This document shows, piece after piece, positions 4,963-8,437 of a DNA stretch of 8,437 nt (positions are counted from its first letter, which is position 1; each line of letters starts with the position of its first letter). Both the position numbers and the translations under genes were made by a program. Source of the stretch: JACOUT01 sp964580865 (GTDB lineage: Bacteria; Myxococcota; UBA727; VGSZ01). Under the pieces are notes generated by a model. The model saw only the letters and a list, made by a program, of their open reading frames with translations. It made no database searches and was not told the origin of the DNA. The stretch is taken from contig CAZONM010000273.1 in the NCBI GenBank assembly GCA_964580865.1, positions 1 through 8,437 on the forward strand. Reading direction: 5' to 3'.

Positions 4963-6468
4963 TCAGGTCCGCGCGGCCTTCACCAGGCGACGCACGATCT
5001 TCTGCAGCTCGGCGTCGTGAGGCCGCAGGCGCAACAAGCGCTCGCCGGTGCGGGCGGCGCGCACCCGCTCCTTGGTGCGCTCGTACAGGTGCATCAGCAT
5101 CTGCAGCGCCAGCGGGTCGCTCTCGTCGGTGGCGAGTAGGCCCTCGCCCACCGTGATGGCCTCGTCGAGGAACCCGGCGCGCGCGAGCACACCGAGCGCG
5201 CGCAGGCGGATCTCGCGCACCGGCGACGCCTCGAGCGCCATGCGTGCGAGCCGCGCGGCCTCGTCCTTCATGCCCAAGCCCTTGACGAAGACCTCGGCCT
5301 GACCCACGGCCTCGAGGGCGTGGGCCGTGTCGATGGCCTGTTGCGCCTGCACCAGGCGCTGCTTGACCTCGACGTCGTCGGGGCACAGCTCGAGCGCGCG
5401 CGCCAGGTGGCCGCGCGCCAGGTGCTGGTCGCCGTTGGCGGCGGCGGCAGCAGCGGCGGCGAGCAGCTCGCGGCGCCTCCCATCCTCCGCCGACGGAGTT
5501 GCCCGGCGCGGCACCAGCTCGGCCTCGTTGCGAAGCGCCACCACGCGCGCCAGCAGCGCCGGCTCGAGGCGCGCCAACGCGCGCAGCGCGGCCTCGATGC
5601 GCGCGGCCTGGGGCGGCGTGGCGTCGGCATGCGGCGACGCCAGGATGCGTCGCACCGACGCCGCGCGGCGGCGCACGTCCTCCTCGGTGGCCGTCATGGG
5701 CAGGGCGAGCGCGGCGAAGCCGTCGGCCACCTCGAGCCCGGCGAAGAGCTGGCGTACCAGCGCGAGCACCTTGTGCAGCGGCGGGCCGCGCGGCACCGCT
5801 GCCGGCTGCCCCAGGCGATCGACCTCGCCGGCGAGGTAGCGCACGACGGCGGCGCGTCCCTCGCCCGTGGGGTCGGCGAGCTGCACGCCGGCGCCGACGC
5901 CGGGCTGCACGTGCACCACCTCGCCGCGCAGGCGCAGGCCGCCGATGCGCACCTCGACGGCGGACCCGAGCGCGGGCGGCGGCCCCTCGGCGAACAAGCC
6001 GCCCACCTTGAGGCTCTGCTCCCAAAGCGCACGCAGCGCGAGCCGCCCGGGATCGACCTCCACCGCCTGCGCGCTCACGAAGCGGGCGCTCGACGTGCGC
6101 ACCGGCTCCACCTGCGCGCTCTGCGCCAGGCGCTCGACGAACGCGCGCAGCAGCGCGGCGGTGTGCGGCGCCACGTCGAGGTACTGCACGCCCATGCCCG
6201 CGGGGTGTCGCTTGATGAGCGACGCCGGCTCGTCGATGACGTGGACCACGCGTGCGGTGACGCCGAGCGTGGCGTCGCTCGCGGGGTCGAACAGGCGCAC
6301 GCGCAACGACGACCCCGGCGTCGACGCGGCCAGCGTCTTGATGAACATGCCGCCGAGCGAGATGTTCTCGAGCGGCAAGCGGCGCAGCGCAGCGTCGGCC
6401 TCGACGACGTCGACGTCGGCGCGCACGCGGTAGCGCGGATGCTTCGGCAAGATGGGCGCAGGATTCAC
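4963..6468 (-). CDS. Multidomain PilZ protein: PilZ, degenerate PilZ-like, J-domain-like and TPR-like regions
   Basis: The 501-residue product starts with a canonical PilZ domain (about 8-114). HPRYRVR contains the Arg12-x3-Arg16 pair and NISLGGMFI supplies Asn35-x-Ser37-x2-Gly40, the two motifs that hold c-di-GMP, so binding is likely. Residues about 128-213 repeat the fold in worn form: SLKVGGLF (152-159) aligns with NISLGGMF, but no Arg pair is evident, so this copy probably does not bind nucleotide. Residues 249-282 (DGFAALALPMTATEEDVRRR, ending SPHAD) resemble the first two helices of a J-domain, with His-Ala-Asp near the place of the catalytic His-Pro-Asp. An alanine run (337-344) leads into TPR-like helices to the C-terminus (for example HLARGHLARALELCPDD). 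No signal peptide or membrane helix is seen. It is probably a cytoplasmic c-di-GMP effector that binds partners through its TPR region. The start is GTG at 6468, with an in-frame stop upstream and no other start before Met41; only a weak G-run precedes it. Confidence 0.85.
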   Translation of the reverse strand: MNPAPILPKHPRYRVRADVDVVEADAALRRLPLENISLGGMFIKTLAASTPGSSLRVRLFDPASDATLGVTARVVHVIDEPASLIKRHPAGMGVQYLDVAPHTAALLRAFVERLAQSAQVEPVRTSSARFVSAQAVEVDPGRLALRALWEQSLKVGGLFAEGPPPALGSAVEVRIGGLRLRGEVVHVQPGVGAGVQLADPTGEGRAAVVRYLAGEVDRLGQPAAVPRGPPLHKVLALVRQLFAGLEVADGFAALALPMTATEEDVRRRAASVRRILASPHADATPPQAARIEAALRALARLEPALLARVVALRNEAELVPRRATPSAEDGRRRELLAAAAAAAANGDQHLARGHLARALELCPDDVEVKQRLVQAQQAIDTAHALEAVGQAEVFVKGLGMKDEAARLARMALEASPVREIRLRALGVLARAGFLDEAITVGEGLLATDESDPLALQMLMHLYERTKERVRAARTGERLLRLRPHDAELQKIVRRLVKAART

Positions 6469-6737
6469 GGCGCAGCCCCCGGCGACCCGCCGCGGCTCGT
6501 CGGCGGGGTCGGCCGTCTGCTACCGCGATCCGCGGCAACACTCCAAGACATGCCTTCGGAAAGGCACTGACACCTGGCGTCGGATCGTGCGCCGGATCTC
6601 TTAAGTGGGTCGCGGCCACCGAGGTCGCGCCGACCCGGAGGGCGCCGCAACCTCGGTGTGCGTCGGCATGCGGCGGCGTCACGACGCGCCGGTGCACGCC
6701 CGACCGAGCGGGCACGCGCCGTGCGTTGGCGTCGCCC
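6469..6737. other. Intergenic region between divergent PilZ and matrixin-like genes
   Basis: This is the longest non-coding stretch (269 bases) and should contain the promoters of both flanking genes. It holds a 16-base hairpin and REP-like motif (6551-6574, listed separately). I see no convincing -35/-10 pair, no tRNA or riboswitch-like structure, and no ribosome site close to the matrixin start. Long frames through it in several phases are what GC-rich DNA gives by default and show no recognisable protein. Confidence 0.5.
6551..6574 (-). repeat. Small hairpin and REP-like motif, copy 1
   Basis: TGCCTT (6551-6556) pairs exactly with AAGGCA (6561-6566) around a CGGA loop. The overlapping 19 bases at 6556-6574 (TCGGAAAGGCACTGACACC) match the motif at 7479-7497 at 13 of 19 positions without gaps and in the same orientation. 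The reverse strand (GGTGTCAGTGCCTTTCC) resembles, from memory, REP sequences spread by REP-associated tyrosine transposases. No such transposase is in the window. Confidence 0.35.
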
Positions 6738-7466
6738 ATGCTCGACGCGCTTCCCGTCGCCCTCGCGCTCCTGGTGAGCGCCGACGCGCCGCCCCAGGAC
6801 GACGAGGAGCGCTGGGACGCGAGCGTCGTGCGACTGGTCGTCGAGCACGGACACGGCGCCCCGCCGAAGCTCGAGGAGGCGGTGGCGCGAGCGGCGGAGA
6901 CCTGGAACGCGATCGGCGTGGGCCCGCGCCTCGAAGTGGCGCGCGACGACGACCCCGTCGACGACCCCCTGAACGTCGACGAGCGCAGCCGCGTGGGGGT
7001 CATGCACGAGCCGTGGCCGTACTCGCCGCAGGCGGGCGCCGCCACCATCACCTGGGCCTTCACCGAGAGCCAGCGCATCTTCGAGGCCGACGTGGCCCTC
7101 AATGCCGACACCGACTTCGGCGAGGGTGAGGCCGACGCCTACGACCTCGACAGCGTGCTCACGCACGAGCTCGGCCACGTGCTCGGGCTGCACCACCTCG
7201 ATGACGACGGCGACGCCACCATGTTCCCCACCATCCCGCGCGGCGAGACCAAGAAGCGCGACTTGTCGGTCACCGATGTCTCGGCCTTGATCGATCGCTA
7301 CGCGGGCACCGCCCTTGCCGCCGACGACCCTGACGCGGTCCTGCGCGCGGTGGCCGACGAGCCCGTGCCGGCGAGCGGATGCGCACAGCTCGGCGCGCCG
7401 AGCGCGCCCGTGGCGTTGGCGATCGCGCTGTTGGCGCTCGCGCGGCGGCGACGCGGCGCCCGGTAG
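6738..7466 (+). CDS. Matrixin-like (M10-type) exported zinc metalloprotease with MYXO-CTERM-like tail
   Basis: The 242-residue product has HELGHVLGLHH at 143-153, the HExxHxxGxxH signature of metzincins: His143, His147 and His153 bind zinc and Glu144 is catalytic. The likely Met-turn is TMFPTI with Met162, and the upstream ATITWAF and DVALNADTDF segments fit the matrixin strands. Residues 1-15 form a hydrophobic signal-like segment. There is no obvious propeptide cysteine switch. The tail, SGCAQLG then a hydrophobic stretch (about 220-235) then RRRR (236-239), looks like a MYXO-CTERM sorting signal with one Cys (215); such tails are thought to be processed by myxosortase for surface anchoring. 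This predicts a cell-surface protease. The start is uncertain: ATG 6738 is preferred, TTG 6726 adds four residues, and neither has a clear ribosome site. Confidence 0.85.
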   Translation: MLDALPVALALLVSADAPPQDDEERWDASVVRLVVEHGHGAPPKLEEAVARAAETWNAIGVGPRLEVARDDDPVDDPLNVDERSRVGVMHEPWPYSPQAGAATITWAFTESQRIFEADVALNADTDFGEGEADAYDLDSVLTHELGHVLGLHHLDDDGDATMFPTIPRGETKKRDLSVTDVSALIDRYAGTALAADDPDAVLRAVADEPVPASGCAQLGAPSAPVALAIALLALARRRRGAR

Positions 7467-7478
7467 ATACTTCCCGGG

Positions 7479-7497
7479 TCAGAAAAAGCCTGGCACC
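7479..7497 (-). repeat. REP-like motif, copy 2
   Basis: TCAGAAAAAGCCTGGCACC is AT-richer than its surroundings and matches the motif at 6556-6574 at 13 of 19 positions, same orientation. The two copies flank the matrixin-like gene. On the reverse strand it reads GGTGCCAGGCTTTTTCTGA, a form I associate with scattered intergenic REP elements. It lies between the matrixin stop and the next ribosome site and could also serve as a 3'-end element. Confidence 0.35.
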
Positions 7498-7535
7498 CTC
7501 ACGGCCCGGCGCTTCGCCGCCGCCATGAGGATCCC

Positions 7536-8132
7536 ATGCTTTCGCTCACCTTCGTCCTCGCGCTCTCTGCCACCACGACGCCGGCGGACCGCGGTCAGGT
7601 GCACACCACGCCATCGACCGATCGTGCCGCGCCCCTGGTCATCGCCGAGGAGAGCGATGGCAAGGCGGAGAAGCCCGCCGACAAGAGCGGCAAGAAGCCT
7701 GGCGCCGGCGCGCTGAAGGGCAAGGAGGTCGACTTCATGGCGCGCTTCTTCCCCTTCAGCGTCAACGAGGGCGCCGCTGAGCCCGTGAAGGACAACCTCT
7801 TCATGGTCCACCTGCTCGGCTGCCTGCCGCTCGGCGGCCTGTGGGCGCCCTTGGTCCTGTATCCGTCCGAGGGGCGCCCCGAGCTCGGCACCGACCAGAT
7901 GATCAGCTATTTGATTCCGTTCGCGATCACCTGGGGAGCGATTGTCGCGATCATGATCCCGAGCTTCATCATTCCCTTCATCGGCTGCGTCGGCTGCCCG
8001 GTCGGCGTCGCCGGTTGGTACCTGTCGAACAACGCGTCGATGAACGCGTGGGACCGCGCGTACAAGGGCAAGCCCATCGCCGCGCTCCCGCCCGAGACGC
8101 ATCCAGGCACCGCGGTCGCGATGGCGTACTGA
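7536..8132 (+). CDS. Unrecognised exported or membrane protein
   Basis: I do not recognise the family of this 198-residue protein. It opens with a short hydrophobic segment (LSLTFVLALSA, 2-12) that may be a signal peptide. A polar Lys/Asp/Glu-rich linker follows (about 30-65). Then come two or three membrane-type segments: about 89-108 (MVHLLGCLPLGGLWAPLVLY), 122-141 and 142-163. The last holds the pair Cys151/Cys154 in GCVGCPVG, next to several Gly and Pro residues; Cys96 sits in the first. The C-terminal 35 residues are soluble. The start ATG at 7536 is well supported by TGAGG 5 bases upstream. It follows the matrixin-like gene by 69 bases on the same strand, so co-transcription is possible. 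It converges with the MYXO-CTERM gene. No catalytic motif is visible; a small envelope protein is the most that can be said. Confidence 0.75.
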   Translation: MLSLTFVLALSATTTPADRGQVHTTPSTDRAAPLVIAEESDGKAEKPADKSGKKPGAGALKGKEVDFMARFFPFSVNEGAAEPVKDNLFMVHLLGCLPLGGLWAPLVLYPSEGRPELGTDQMISYLIPFAITWGAIVAIMIPSFIIPFIGCVGCPVGVAGWYLSNNASMNAWDRAYKGKPIAALPPETHPGTAVAMAY

Positions 8133-8151
8133 CGGCGACAACCGCGAGCTG

Positions 8152-8178
8152 ACCGGCGCGCCACGATGGCGCGCCGGT
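8152..8178. terminator. Perfect 12-bp hairpin between convergent genes, likely bidirectional terminator
   Basis: ACCGGCGCGCCA (8152-8163) pairs exactly with TGGCGCGCCGGT (8167-8178) around a 3-base loop. It lies 20 bases after the stop of the upstream plus-strand gene and 15 bases past the stop of the minus-strand gene. There is no T-run on either side, as is usual for GC-rich genomes. The strong, symmetric stem between two convergent genes makes termination in both directions the simplest reading. Confidence 0.65.
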
Positions 8179-8192
8179 GCTCACCCGCGCTG

Positions 8193-8437
8193 CTATCCCT
8201 GCTCGCCCGCGCGGCGCGTCCCCCTGCGGCGCTGCGCGGCGAGGCCGAGGCCGACGAGGAGCGCCCACGGCCCGAGCGCGCGCGCGTCGCCGCCGGAGCA
8301 CGCGCACCCGCCGTCCACGACGCCCGCGCCGTCGTCGACGGTGGTGATCTCCTCGGGATCCGGCGGGTCGACCTCGCCCTCACCCTCGCCTTCGCCCTCA
8401 CCTTCGCCCTCACCTTCGCCCTCACCTTCGCCCTCAC
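8193..8437 (-). CDS. MYXO-CTERM surface protein, C-terminal part (cut by window edge)
   Basis: The minus-strand frame enters from the right edge and stops with TAG at 8193-8195, giving 81 codons. It opens with at least ten Glu-Gly pairs, an acidic flexible spacer, then EVDPPDPEEITTVDDGAG. The end is a clear MYXO-CTERM signal: GGCACSGG (the Cys-x-Cys form), a hydrophobic helix (ALGPWALLVGLGLAA) and the Arg cluster QRRRGTRR. Such tails are thought to be cut and anchored by myxosortase, so the mature protein should sit on the cell surface with the Glu-Gly stretch as a stalk. A 9-residue polar extension follows the Arg triplet. The functional N-terminal domain lies beyond the window, so the role is unknown. 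A frame of 176 residues on the same strand (8437-7907) reads the repeat as Arg-Ala-Lys-Val and is a shadow. Confidence 0.85.
   Translation of the reverse strand, partial: EGEGEGEGEGEGEGEGEGEGEVDPPDPEEITTVDDGAGVVDGGCACSGGDARALGPWALLVGLGLAAQRRRGTRRAGEQG
8390..8437 (-). repeat. 12-base tandem repeat encoding Glu-Gly-Glu-Gly
   Basis: On the minus strand the 12-mer GTGAGGGCGAAG occurs four times exactly and in tandem, reaching the window edge; imperfect 6-base derivatives continue to about 8372. Each unit adds four residues (EGEG) in frame, so gain or loss of units changes spacer length without a frameshift. The array may continue beyond the window. Confidence 0.85.

Noticed and set aside
4937..4971. 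A weak hairpin (CGGAC/GTCCG) across the convergent stops at 4951-4965 as a terminator
   Set aside because: Only 5 bp with a long unpaired loop, mostly inside coding sequence; far weaker than the other two convergent stems.
6574..6592. A second sigma-54-like TGGC...GC arrangement in the 6469-6737 gap
   Set aside because: The spacing between GG and GC is 11, not 10, and the rest of the consensus is absent.
4919..7111. A 730-codon minus-strand frame overlapping the PilZ gene and the start of the matrixin-like gene
   Set aside because: Its composition is Arg/Ala/Gly-rich shadow sequence; the PilZ and metzincin motifs occur only in the frames that are annotated.
7491..7505. A sigma-54-like site (TGGCAC with GG-N10-GC spacing) before the gene at 7536
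   Set aside because: The -24 part is good but the -12 part lacks the TT before GC, and the stretch is better explained by the REP-like motif. No supporting activator site is seen.
8372..8437. The repeat array as a possible CRISPR or direct-repeat iteron origin
   Set aside because: The units are contiguous without spacers, keep a reading frame that continues into a MYXO-CTERM, and encode a simple Glu-Gly spacer.

Overview
The window is very GC-rich, gene-dense DNA with third-position G/C codon bias. It most likely comes from a myxobacterium or close relative (Myxococcota, formerly Deltaproteobacteria). Three things point there: a C-terminus of MYXO-CTERM type (Cys-rich knot, one membrane helix, Arg cluster) at the right edge, a second, weaker one on a predicted metalloprotease, and an operator-like palindrome at 288-303 that fits the myxobacterial LexA box. 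No rRNA, tRNA, CRISPR array, transposase or phage gene is visible. No stretch over 300 bases lacks a gene; the longest gap is 269 bases (6469-6737).

Layout. 1-433: the start of a minus-strand RecA/ImuA-like protein with a degenerate P-loop, preceded by a LexA-like box. 434-1000: a plus-strand membrane di-iron hydroxylase of the fatty acid hydroxylase/sterol desaturase superfamily. 1037-2407: a convergent minus-strand exported M64 metallopeptidase; a 12-bp inverted repeat covers the two facing stop codons. 2567-3019: a divergent GNAT acetyltransferase. 3130-4953: glutamate dehydrogenase followed 39 bases later by a stand-alone cyclic-nucleotide-binding protein, probably one transcript. 4963-6468 (minus): a 501-residue protein with a canonical PilZ domain, a degenerate second PilZ-like domain, a J-domain-like segment and TPR-like helices, ending 9 bases from the cyclic-nucleotide-binding gene. 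6738-7466: a matrixin-like exported zinc protease with a MYXO-CTERM-like tail, flanked by two related 19-base REP-like motifs. 7536-8132: an unrecognised exported or membrane protein. 8193-8437 (minus): the C-terminal end of a surface protein with a Glu-Gly repeat linker encoded by 12-base tandem repeats, then a clear MYXO-CTERM. A perfect 12-bp hairpin lies between these last two convergent genes.

How the genes fit together. The window is not one obvious pathway. The themes are SOS response (left edge), envelope and secreted functions (hydroxylase, two metalloproteases, MYXO-CTERM protein), nitrogen/carbon flux (glutamate dehydrogenase) and nucleotide second messengers (a cNMP-type sensor facing a c-di-GMP-type sensor). 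The observations most worth following are the LexA-box/ImuA-like pair, the dehydrogenase/cNMP-sensor pair, and the PilZ-PilZ-J-like-TPR architecture. I see no convincing evidence of a wholly new defence or mobile system here.
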